From: Actinomycetota bacterium
GTDB lineage: Bacteria; Actinomycetota; Actinomycetes; UBA12327
DNA length: 22,259 nt
NCBI GenBank assembly: GCA_026392555.1
Contig: JAPLBW010000187.1
Location: 10,078-32,336 of the forward strand
Direction: 5' to 3'
The notes beneath the pieces are model-generated. The model searched no databases. It was not told the DNA's origin and saw only the letters and a list, made by a program, of their open reading frames with translations. A program made the position numbers and the translations under genes. The first letter of the stretch is position 1. Each line of letters opens with the position of its first letter. Of the stretch, positions 15,715 through 22,259 are shown piece after piece.

Positions 15715-16859
15715 CGCGTGACCAAGGCCGACAACTCTGTGAAGGCAGCGCCACTGTGGATCGCACCAGTGCAATCCCACTGAAGCGCAGGGACAATCTC
15801 GACTCGATCATCCACTGACCGAACTACGGCGATTTCTTGAAGCCAACGTTGCCCCGCCGGTGTGCGATTGACGTGAAGGACCACATCAAGGGCCGATCCC
15901 AGCTGAGCCATGACCGAATCGCGCGACCAACCCGCTGGGGCAGCCAGCGCAGCTACCCGTGCTGGCACATCGGCCGGACTATTGGCGTGCAAGGTCCCGC
16001 AGCCACCCTCGTGGCCGGTATTCATCGCTGACAGCAGGTCAATGACCTCGGGACCGCGAGCCTCACCGACCACGAGTCGATCGGGGCGCATCCGAAGTGC
16101 CTGCCGAACAAGATCGCGAACGCTGACTTCGCCGGCGCCTTCGATATTTCGATGACGAGACTGCAAATACACCACGTGCGGATGCTGCGGTCTAAGTTCG
16201 GCCGAATCTTCAACCAGTACCAAGCGGTCATCAGGTGCGACGAGAGACAACAAAGCAGATAACAACGTCGTCTTACCTGTTCCTGTTCCTCCGGTCAGAA
16301 GAAAGGCCACGCGCGATTGAACAATCACCCGCAACCACTCGAGAGCCTGCACGCCCAAGGAGCCACTTGCCTGCAATTCAGCTAATGAAAATCCGCTGAC
16401 CCTCGGGATACGCAAACTCACTAACGTCCCCGAACCCGAAATCGGTGGCAACACCGCGTGCAACCGAATGCCGCGATCGAGCCCACAATCAACATAGGGA
16501 TTGGCATCATCCAAACGCCGGCCCACGCTGCCCGCGAGCCGAACCGCGAACTGGCGAACCTCACCTTCGTTAGTAAACGCAGCATTCACGCGCACTAGTC
16601 CTGCGCCCCGATCAACCCAAATGGATTCCGGACCATTGATCACCACATCCGTGATGTGCGGATCATCAACGAGGTCTTGCACGACCGAAAAACCAACCAG
16701 CTCGGCCTGAATCAATGGCGTGAGCTCATCGACAGTGGCTTCACCCACCACCGGGAATTGAGTACGAATGGCCTGCGCGATCGAATCGCGATCAGGGGCC
16801 AACGACTGTTGAGCCAACGTTTCGCGTACCGACATGGTCAGGTCTGGCGTCAGGATCAT
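15711..16859 (-). CDS. tadA: Tad pilus assembly ATPase TadA (CpaF/VirB11 family)
   Basis: This 382-residue cytoplasmic secretion ATPase powers pilus extension. In 382 numbering, the Walker A GGTGTGKTT (190-198, Lys196) is intact. VLVEDSAEL (214-222) is the Asp box, LVVGEARG (262-269) the Walker B-like segment, and TGHEGGCGTLHANS (281-294) the His box. The N-terminal domain has DVVINGPESIWVDRG. The ATG at 16859 overlaps the ssd stop by one base (TGATG) and is chosen over a GTG 18 codons upstream. All catalytic elements are present, so the machine should be active. It is the only complete ATPase in the locus; whether it serves both extension and retraction cannot be told from sequence. Confidence 0.93.
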   Translation of the reverse strand: MILTPDLTMSVRETLAQQSLAPDRDSIAQAIRTQFPVVGEATVDELTPLIQAELVGFSVVQDLVDDPHITDVVINGPESIWVDRGAGLVRVNAAFTNEGEVRQFAVRLAGSVGRRLDDANPYVDCGLDRGIRLHAVLPPISGSGTLVSLRIPRVSGFSLAELQASGSLGVQALEWLRVIVQSRVAFLLTGGTGTGKTTLLSALLSLVAPDDRLVLVEDSAELRPQHPHVVYLQSRHRNIEGAGEVSVRDLVRQALRMRPDRLVVGEARGPEVIDLLSAMNTGHEGGCGTLHANSPADVPARVAALAAPAGWSRDSVMAQLGSALDVVLHVNRTPAGQRWLQEIAVVRSVDDRVEIVPALQWDCTGAIHSGAAFTELSALVTR

Positions 16860-17590
16860 CAAGCCACCCGCGCCCTGTCTTGATCCAGCACGCCACTGCA
16901 TACGGATGTCCACGGATTTTTTCCCGAGCGCACTCCGCTACCCCGATCAAGTTCCTGTGCAGTAGCCAAGCAATATCGGACGGTTCCGACGGTGGGAACA
17001 CCTAACGGCTTTTTGGTTGCTCGCACCGACAGGCCACCCGTTGGTAGCTCAACCACCACGCTGCTCATCGCAACTGTAAAACGGGCAAATCGCGAGAGCC
17101 ACGCACTCGCAGCAGCCACTGCCCGCACTTCGTTGGGTACCACGATCAAAACCTCGCACTGCACTGTTCCCAAGACGGAACGCAAGCCGTCGTTATGCCG
17201 AGGGCAATCGAGAACAATGAGATCGCTGGACTGTCGGAGCGCATGGATGACCCGAATCAGCAGCTCGGGCAAAATTGACGTGCCTCCATCGCGACTGCAC
17301 GATAAAAAACGCACCCCTCGATGAACGGCGAGTGCCTCAAAGAGAGCCTGACTTGGAAGTTCACCATCAACAGCAGCCAACTCAGTCCACTGCACGCCGC
17401 GATGACCCTCAGCTCCGAGCACCAAATCAATGCCACCGCCGAGTTCATCCGCATCAAGCAGGACAGCCCGCTTTCCTTCCTGTGCACTCGACTGAGCTAT
17501 CGCTACTGCCAATGAACTCGCGCCCGCGCCACCGCGCGCGCCCACCACAACAATCACCCGCGCCAACGGTGAACCGTTTCTGCCAGTCAT
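16859..17590 (-). CDS. ssd: CpaE/Ssd-like MinD-family protein of the tad locus
   Basis: This 243-residue protein belongs to the ParA/MinD superfamily. It resembles actinobacterial Ssd (Rv3660c) and CpaE, which localise the Tad machine; Ssd has also been linked to septum regulation in mycobacteria. The P-loop region reads GARGGAGASSLA (17-28). Both signature lysines of the deviant Walker A are missing (Arg19 and Ala24), as is usual in this subfamily, so ATP hydrolysis is doubtful. LLDADELGGGID (about 44-55) is Walker A'-like, and LIVLDCPR (about 124-131) matches Walker B. The ATG at 17590 has AGGAGG six bases upstream, which decides the start. It is the first gene of the tad block, divergent from the HAD gene. 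The tail after ~215 is unusual and basic. Confidence 0.85.
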   Translation of the reverse strand: MTGRNGSPLARVIVVVGARGGAGASSLAVAIAQSSAQEGKRAVLLDADELGGGIDLVLGAEGHRGVQWTELAAVDGELPSQALFEALAVHRGVRFLSCSRDGGTSILPELLIRVIHALRQSSDLIVLDCPRHNDGLRSVLGTVQCEVLIVVPNEVRAVAAASAWLSRFARFTVAMSSVVVELPTGGLSVRATKKPLGVPTVGTVRYCLATAQELDRGSGVRSGKNPWTSVCSGVLDQDRARVA

Positions 17591-17743
17591 ATCCGCCCTC
17601 CTCTGATCGAACGTGAGGGTGGCGCGGAAACCAGCCGCCAAGGCCTACCTGGTGCGTGAATTGGGGATGAACATGCCTGTGGAAACGACAACTCAGCGTC
17701 GGGAAACTGCTTTTTGTCCACACCTGCGCTTATGCTCTAGAGA
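17591..17743. promoter_or_regulatory. Divergent region between ssd-tad operon and HAD gene
   Basis: This 153-bp region must hold the tad operon promoter (minus) and the HAD promoter (plus). On the plus side TATGCT (17731-17736) is a -10-like hexamer seven bases before the HAD GTG, fitting a leaderless transcript. On the minus side only the strong AGGAGG site (near 17597-17602) is clear; a tad promoter -35/-10 could not be assigned. Confidence 0.35.
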
Positions 17744-18601
17744 GTGAGTACTGCATCTTCCCCCACTCCGCAGCCGGCCCGCACTGGTGCACGTTCCCAG
17801 GCCAAGCGCCCCGCAGCGTTCTTTGACCTTGATAAAACCGTCATCGCTAAGTCATCAGCGCTGGTGTTTAGTCGCCCGCTTTATCGCAGCGGCCTGATTA
17901 ATCGACGGGATGTTTTGCGCAGTGCCTACGCCCAGTTCGTGTACGTCCTCGGCGGCGCCGACCACGATCAAATGGAACGCATGCGCGAGTACTTGTCGGC
18001 CCTCACCGAAGGTTGGGACGCCGATCAACTCCGCGAGATCGTCGCGGAAGCTTTACAAGAAGCTGTTGAACCCATCATCTACGAAGAAGCCGCGAACCTG
18101 ATTGACGAGCACCATGCTGCCGGTCGCGATGTGGTCATTGTTTCGTCCAGCGGTCAAGAAATTGTTGAACTTATTGGCGCCATGCTCGGAGCTGACCACA
18201 GCATCGGTACACGAGTTGCCATCGTTGATGGTCAATACACCGGGCAGATTGAGTTTTACGCCTACGCCGAAAACAAGGCGCAAGCGATGCGCGACCTCGC
18301 TGACGTACAGGGCTACGACTTGTCACAGTCGTACGCCTATAGCGACGCCGCCACGGACTTGCCGATGTTGGAATCAGTTGGTTTCCCCTCGGTGGTTAAC
18401 CCTGACCGACCCTTGCGACGCGAGGCCATGGCCCGCGATTGGCCAATCTTGACCTTCAACAAGCCCGTTCCCCTGCGTCAGCGCTTTGCCAGCGGGATCA
18501 CCGCTAAGCCAACGTTGACTGCAGTAGCGCTCGGTGGCGCGGCAGCGGCTGCTGGATTGATTTGGTACGCCGTTCGACGTCGCGGTTCTACGACCGACTA
18601 A
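17744..18601 (+). CDS. HAD-IB family phosphatase with C-terminal membrane anchor (SerB-like)
   Basis: This is a 285-residue HAD-superfamily hydrolase, subfamily IB. Motif I is FFDLDKTV (26-33), with Asp28 as nucleophile and Asp30. Motif II is VIVSSSG (131-137), motif III is probably Lys178, and motif IV is YSDAATDLPML (199-209), with Asp201 and Asp205. The relatives include SerB2-like and Rv3661-type proteins; substrate is not predictable. Residues 1-22 are a Pro/Ala/Arg-rich unstructured start. A single hydrophobic helix (~258-275, VALGGAAAAAGLIWYAV) followed by RRRG suggests a C-terminal anchor with the enzyme on the cytoplasmic side. The GTG start lacks a Shine-Dalgarno. It is divergent from the tad block, a position conserved in actinobacteria, but a role in pili is unproven. 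Confidence 0.9.
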   Translation: MSTASSPTPQPARTGARSQAKRPAAFFDLDKTVIAKSSALVFSRPLYRSGLINRRDVLRSAYAQFVYVLGGADHDQMERMREYLSALTEGWDADQLREIVAEALQEAVEPIIYEEAANLIDEHHAAGRDVVIVSSSGQEIVELIGAMLGADHSIGTRVAIVDGQYTGQIEFYAYAENKAQAMRDLADVQGYDLSQSYAYSDAATDLPMLESVGFPSVVNPDRPLRREAMARDWPILTFNKPVPLRQRFASGITAKPTLTAVALGGAAAAAGLIWYAVRRRGSTTD

Positions 18602-18607
18602 TCGACG

Positions 18608-19420
18608 TCACTCACTCTCAAACTGGGTGCACACTTTTTCAATCGTTGCCGCGCCTGTTCGCACAGCATGTGCGCAGTGGTTAATCCAATCGGCGACTGC
18701 CCGGTCTGATCCGCCCGCATAACCCTTAATGAGGGACAAGTACTGGGTTCGCCCCACGCTCAGGTGTCCCGCTTCGGTGACCACCAGTCCACGCGGATCA
18801 AACCCTCGCGTGCGCAACACCAAGCGTTCGGCCGCGCGCGCAACTAACCCATCGCGCAATCCAAAGGGTTGAATCGCCATGAGCTCAGCGTGCGTGTAAG
18901 CAGCCATAGCCAAGGCAGGTGTCTCCTTGTCGTTGAGCAACAACGCGTTGAGTCGCATCAGCCGCGGTGCAATATCGGCAACGGGTGGCAAAGCCAGGTC
19001 CATCGGGTCTTGCGGATCACCCTCATCGTTGGGACGAGGTCGACCGATCCGATCCGTTCCCACGCTTTCGGCCAAATCGGCTGCTGCCACTACGTGCAAA
19101 CGAGCCAAGGCCTGGACTGGCGAGCGTCGCCAAATAGCCTCAATCTGGGGGACTTCTTGTGCTACTCGCAGGGCCGCTTGGGCTATCGGACGGCCTGGAT
19201 GATCAAGGCGAAGGTTTCCGCTACGCAGGAACTCCAGGTCAACATCGACTCCCATGAGCGCTGCTGATGCGCGAGCGCCTCGCAAAGACGACTCCAGTGC
19301 AATATCTCCACCGTGTCGTCGAAGCGCACGATGAGCGATAACCTCGTCAGTAGCCAGACGCGCTGACTCAAGCTGCTGACGCACGGCAGTCTTTCGCGCG
19401 ATCTCTACGAGTGGTTGCAC
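18608..19420 (-). CDS. Fic-like protein lacking the catalytic motif (often annotated 'oxidoreductase')
   Basis: This 270-residue protein has a helical N-terminal part with HRALRRHGGDIALESSLRGA. The C-terminal segment aligns by eye to the Fic core: ELMAIQPFGLRDGLVARAAE sits where active Fic enzymes have HPFxDGNGRxxR. The catalytic His is Gln and the Asn-Gly-Arg part is Leu-Val-Ala, so AMP transfer is unlikely. Actinobacterial relatives next to acs have the same degenerate form and are often labelled oxidoreductase without evidence. I start at GTG 19420 by family length. The frame stays open for 88 more codons, but that part is antisense to acs. GTG 19444 is an alternative. The stop lies 7 bp after that of the convergent HAD gene, leaving no room for a separate terminator. 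Confidence 0.7.
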   Translation of the reverse strand: MQPLVEIARKTAVRQQLESARLATDEVIAHRALRRHGGDIALESSLRGARASAALMGVDVDLEFLRSGNLRLDHPGRPIAQAALRVAQEVPQIEAIWRRSPVQALARLHVVAAADLAESVGTDRIGRPRPNDEGDPQDPMDLALPPVADIAPRLMRLNALLLNDKETPALAMAAYTHAELMAIQPFGLRDGLVARAAERLVLRTRGFDPRGLVVTEAGHLSVGRTQYLSLIKGYAGGSDRAVADWINHCAHAVRTGAATIEKVCTQFESE

Positions 19421-19461
19421 CTGACCAACTCTAGAGGTGAACACCCTTGGGGAGATATTTC
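19421..19461. promoter_or_regulatory. 41-bp divergent spacer between the Fic-like gene and acs
   Basis: Both start regions share this very short spacer. The palindrome CTCTAGAG (19429-19436) yields TAGAGT on the minus strand, seven bases before the Fic-like GTG (leaderless pattern), and TAGAGG on the plus strand. GGGGAG (19449-19454) is the acs Shine-Dalgarno. The acs promoter must extend into the Fic-like coding sequence, so the two genes probably interfere or share control. Confidence 0.4.
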
Positions 19462-21444
19462 GTGAGTGATTTCGACAGTGACGTTGTAGACCCGGTACGC
19501 ATTGACAATCTGAACCAGGAAAACCGCACCTTTGCACCCACTCCTGAATTTGCACGTCAGGCTTTCGCCCAACCAGGAATTTACGACGAGGCAGACCAGG
19601 ACCGATTGGCCTTTTGGGACAAACAAGCCCAGCGCCTGAACTGGACGTCCCCCTGGTCAGAAGTCTTGGACTGGTCACAAGCACCCGTCGCTAAATGGTT
19701 TGTCGGTGGTCGTCTCAATGTGGCCGAAAACTGTCTTGATCGTCACCTAGCCAACGGATTAGGTGAGCGCGTAGCGATCTACTTCGAGGGTGAAGCAGGC
19801 GATACTCGCGCGATCACGTACGCGCAATTGCACGCTGAGGTGTGCCAAGCAGCCAACGCTCTGGCTGCCCTGGGTGTGGGCGAGCTCGACCGAGTAGCGA
19901 TCTACCTGCCGATGATCCCCGAAGCGGTCGTGGCGATGTTGGCCTGCGCTCGCATCGGGGCAGTCCACAACGTCATCTTCGGCGGCTTCAGCGCCGACTC
20001 GTTGAGCTCGCGTATCAACGACGCGGAGGCAAAAGTTGTCATCACGGCCGACGGCGGATTTCGGCGTGGCAAAGAACTCCCCCTGAAGATCATCGTTGAT
20101 GAAGCGGTGAAGCTCACCCCCACTGTTGAACACGTACTCGTTGTCCAACGGACGAAGAGCGATGTCGAATGGTTTGAGCACGACCTCTGGTGGCATGAGC
20201 AACTAGCTGCGCAACCGGCTGAGCATTCGGCTCAAAGTTTTGACAGCGAACACCCACTGTTTATTCTCTATACATCGGGAACTACGGGTAAGCCCAAGGG
20301 AATCTTGCACACCACCGGGGGCTACCTGACTCAAGCAGCTTTCACTCACGCGGCAGTTTTTGATCTCAACCCTGACACTGACGTGTACTGGTGCACCGCC
20401 GACGTGGGATGGATTACCGGACACAGCTATGTCGTGTACGGGCCGCTGGCCAACGGTGCAACGCAACTGATGTACGAAGGAACGCCCGACACCCCCCACC
20501 GTGGCCGTTGGTGGGAACTGATTGAGAAGTATCGGGTCAGCATTTTCTACACCGCACCGACCGCGCTGCGTACGTTTATGAAGTGGGGAGACGAGCTCCC
20601 CGCTGGCTTTGATCTGTCCTCACTTCGAGTCCTTGGCAGCGTAGGCGAACCGATCAACCCCGAAGCGTGGATGTGGTACCGCGAAGTCATCGGACACAAC
20701 AACTGCCCCATCGTTGATACCTGGTGGCAAACCGAGACCGGCGCCATCATGATCAGCCCACTGCCTGGAGTCGCGGCGACAAAGCCTGGATCGGCAATGC
20801 GCGCGTTGCCTGGCATCGGAATTGATGTTGTGGATGCGGAAGGGACCCACGTACCCGATGGTGTGGGGGGATACCTCGTTCTCACCGAGCCGTGGCCCTC
20901 AATGGCACGTGGGATTTGGGGTGATCCCGAACGGTTCATCGAAACGTATTGGCAGCGCTACGCCAAGCAAGGTTTCTATTTCGCTGGTGATGGCGCCACC
21001 CGCGACCTCGATGGTGATTTGTGGTTGCTCGGACGAGTCGACGACGTGATGAACGTCAGCGGTCACCGCATTTCTACCGCTGAAGTTGAATCCGCTTTGG
21101 TGTCTCACCCACGCGTGGCAGAAGCCGCAGTGGTCGGCGCCAAGGATGACGTCACCGGTCAGGGCATCGTCGCCTTTGTGATCTTGCGCGGGGAAAACAA
21201 CGTCGATGCCGACACGATTGGTGCGGAACTTCGCAACCATGTCGGCCAGGAAATTGGACCCATCGCTAAACCGCGCCAGATCATGATCGTGCAAGAGCTC
21301 CCCAAAACACGGTCCGGCAAAATTATGCGTCGACTCTTGCTCGACATCGCTGAAGGCCGAGCCCTAGGCGATGTCACCACCTTGGCTGATCCTGCGGTCG
21401 TGCAACTTATTGCCAGCGGAATGACCACTGCCGACGATGCCTAA
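19462..21444 (+). CDS. acs: Acetyl-CoA synthetase (AMP-forming)
   Basis: This 660-residue cytoplasmic enzyme makes acetyl-CoA and PPi from acetate, ATP and CoA through acetyl-AMP. It contains YTSGTTGKPKG (270-280), TWWQTETG (420-427) with the acetate-pocket Trp, the hinge-region GRVDDVMNVSGHR (524-536), and PKTRSGKIMRR (614-624). Lys620 there is the catalytic lysine that acetylation silences in this family. Length is typical. I start at GTG 19462, which has GGGGAG seven bases upstream; an in-frame TTG five codons earlier overlaps that site. It is divergent from the Fic-like gene and 20 bp before nhaA on the same strand, probably an operon. Its PPi product is a substrate for ppa and hppA. Confidence 0.97.
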   Translation: MSDFDSDVVDPVRIDNLNQENRTFAPTPEFARQAFAQPGIYDEADQDRLAFWDKQAQRLNWTSPWSEVLDWSQAPVAKWFVGGRLNVAENCLDRHLANGLGERVAIYFEGEAGDTRAITYAQLHAEVCQAANALAALGVGELDRVAIYLPMIPEAVVAMLACARIGAVHNVIFGGFSADSLSSRINDAEAKVVITADGGFRRGKELPLKIIVDEAVKLTPTVEHVLVVQRTKSDVEWFEHDLWWHEQLAAQPAEHSAQSFDSEHPLFILYTSGTTGKPKGILHTTGGYLTQAAFTHAAVFDLNPDTDVYWCTADVGWITGHSYVVYGPLANGATQLMYEGTPDTPHRGRWWELIEKYRVSIFYTAPTALRTFMKWGDELPAGFDLSSLRVLGSVGEPINPEAWMWYREVIGHNNCPIVDTWWQTETGAIMISPLPGVAATKPGSAMRALPGIGIDVVDAEGTHVPDGVGGYLVLTEPWPSMARGIWGDPERFIETYWQRYAKQGFYFAGDGATRDLDGDLWLLGRVDDVMNVSGHRISTAEVESALVSHPRVAEAAVVGAKDDVTGQGIVAFVILRGENNVDADTIGAELRNHVGQEIGPIAKPRQIMIVQELPKTRSGKIMRRLLLDIAEGRALGDVTTLADPAVVQLIASGMTTADDA

Positions 21445-21464
21445 GGACGTAAACTTGGTCCATC

Positions 21465-22259
21465 ATGACTGAGCGTCGCGTTGTATTTGGCAGGCTTGCG
21501 TGGGCTGAGCGCGTCCGCCTGGGTGAAATCCTGCGCCGTGAAGTCGTCGGCGGGGTTTTACTCCTGATCGCCGCAGCAGTTGCGTTGATTTGGGCCAACT
21601 CGGCTTGGCGTGATGCGTACTTCGACCTCACGCAGTTCACCATCGGTCCACAGTCGTGGGGCCTGCACCTGACGTTGGCCGATTGGGCCGGCGAAGGCCT
21701 ACTCGCCCTCTTCTTCTTCGTCGCTGGGTTGGAACTCAAGCGCGAGTTAGTCGTTGGGTCTTTACGCAACCGCAGGGACGCCCTCTTGCCGATCGCTGCG
21801 GCTGTTGGTGGCATGGCCTTGCCCGCCTTGATCTACTTCGCTTTTACTTCCTCCACTCCAGGTGCAGGCCAAGGCTGGGGTATCCCGATCGCCACCGACA
21901 TTGCTTTCGCACTCGCAGTGCTGGCCATCATTGGACGCGGTCTGCCGCCAGCACTGCGCGCCTTTCTCGCTGTTGTTGACGACCTCGGCGCTATCACCGT
22001 CATCGCGTTGTTCTATAGCGATGCATTGGCACCCTTGTGGTTGCTTGGCTCTGTTGCACTGGTGATCGTTTACCTCATCCTGCAACGACAACGTGTGCAG
22101 TCACCGTTGGTGTACGTGCCGCTGGCACTTGCGCTGTGGGGTTTTGTTCACACCAGCGGGATCCACGCCACTGTTGCGGGAGTTGTTCTGGGATTGGCGA
22201 CTCGGGTCGTGCGCGATTCCGGCGAAGAATTGGCGCCCGCTGAACGGCTCGAGGAGCGG
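21465..22259 (+). CDS. nhaA: Na+/H+ antiporter NhaA, N-terminal part (cut by window edge)
   Basis: These are the first 265 residues of an NhaA-type sodium/proton antiporter, which exports Na+ in exchange for incoming protons. Visible family features are REVVGGVLLLIAAAVALIWANS (26-47, first helix), LLALFFFVAGLELKREL (79-95), PIATDIAFALAVLAIIG (140-156) and FLAVVDDLGAI (166-176). The last carries the two adjacent aspartates of the ion-binding site. GFVHTSGIHATVAGV lies in the later half. The reading frame is open to the window end. The start is ATG 21465, 20 bp after the acs stop. TAAGGA overlaps the acs stop codon but is too far (about 17 bases) to be a good ribosome site, so initiation may depend on acs. 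The C-terminus is outside the window. Confidence 0.93.
   Translation, partial: MTERRVVFGRLAWAERVRLGEILRREVVGGVLLLIAAAVALIWANSAWRDAYFDLTQFTIGPQSWGLHLTLADWAGEGLLALFFFVAGLELKRELVVGSLRNRRDALLPIAAAVGGMALPALIYFAFTSSTPGAGQGWGIPIATDIAFALAVLAIIGRGLPPALRAFLAVVDDLGAITVIALFYSDALAPLWLLGSVALVIVYLILQRQRVQSPLVYVPLALALWGFVHTSGIHATVAGVVLGLATRVVRDSGEELAPAERLEER

Noticed and set aside
19421..19684. Long N-terminal extension of the Fic-like gene
   Set aside because: The frame is open for 88 more codons, but these are antisense to the conserved acs N-terminus and their translation resembles no known protein. Related proteins begin near the chosen GTG.
1..22259. Mobile elements, CRISPR arrays, phage or defence genes
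   Set aside because: I looked for transposase motifs, terminal inverted repeats, spaced direct repeats, integrase near the tRNA, and toxin/antitoxin pairs. None is present; the tRNA-Thr is not flanked by a duplicated 3' end.

Overview
The window is a moderate-G+C (mid-50s percent by eye) chromosomal segment that I assign to an Actinomycetota bacterium. The evidence is gene order. topA-tmk-holB-secreted hydrolase, the ssd-tadA-tadB-tadC-flp-tadE-tadG block, a divergent HAD-IB phosphatase, a Fic-like 'oxidoreductase', acs and nhaA are neighbours in many actinobacteria such as Streptomyces and Mycobacterium. I recall this synteny from family knowledge and did not search for it. No phage, IS element, CRISPR array, rRNA or resistance island is visible. 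I see no convincing undescribed system; the region is mainly conserved core with some unusual details.

Layout. 1-2924 (minus): the N-terminus of a secreted coiled-coil cell-wall protein (cut by the window edge), two tandem TM2-domain membrane proteins, and a secreted trypsin-like protease with two C-terminal repeats. 3165-3780: soluble inorganic pyrophosphatase (ppa, plus), a strong hairpin, and tRNA-Thr(CGT) on the minus strand. 3835-10021 (minus): lipoprotein alpha/beta hydrolase, holB, tmk and topA. 10156-12600 (minus): a strong terminator hairpin and the membrane pyrophosphatase hppA. 12798-13100 (minus): a lone STAS anti-sigma-factor antagonist. 13167-17590 (minus): a tightly overlapped Tad/Flp pilus locus. 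17744-18601 (plus): a HAD-IB phosphatase with a C-terminal membrane anchor. 18608-19420 (minus): a Fic-like protein that lacks the catalytic motif. 19462-22259 (plus): acs and the start of nhaA, cut by the window edge.

How the genes work together. topA, tmk and holB serve DNA topology, dTTP supply and the replication clamp loader. ppa, hppA, acs and tmk all touch pyrophosphate or nucleotide turnover: acs makes PPi, and the soluble and proton-pumping pyrophosphatases remove it, the latter storing energy as a proton gradient that NhaA can use. The Tad locus supplies an ATPase, two membrane platform proteins, a localisation ATPase-like protein and three small pilin or pseudopilin-like proteins. 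No prepilin peptidase is in the window.

Translation signals fall into two classes. Eight genes have clear Shine-Dalgarno sequences. Six others lack one and instead have a -10-like hexamer 6-7 nt before the start codon, which suggests leaderless mRNAs. Several start codons were moved inward from the longest open frame on the basis of Shine-Dalgarno sites, 1-4 bp stop/start overlaps, or family length; each entry says so. No gene-free stretch exceeds 300 bases. The longest are 2925-3164, 14067-14284 and 12601-12797, and each is described.
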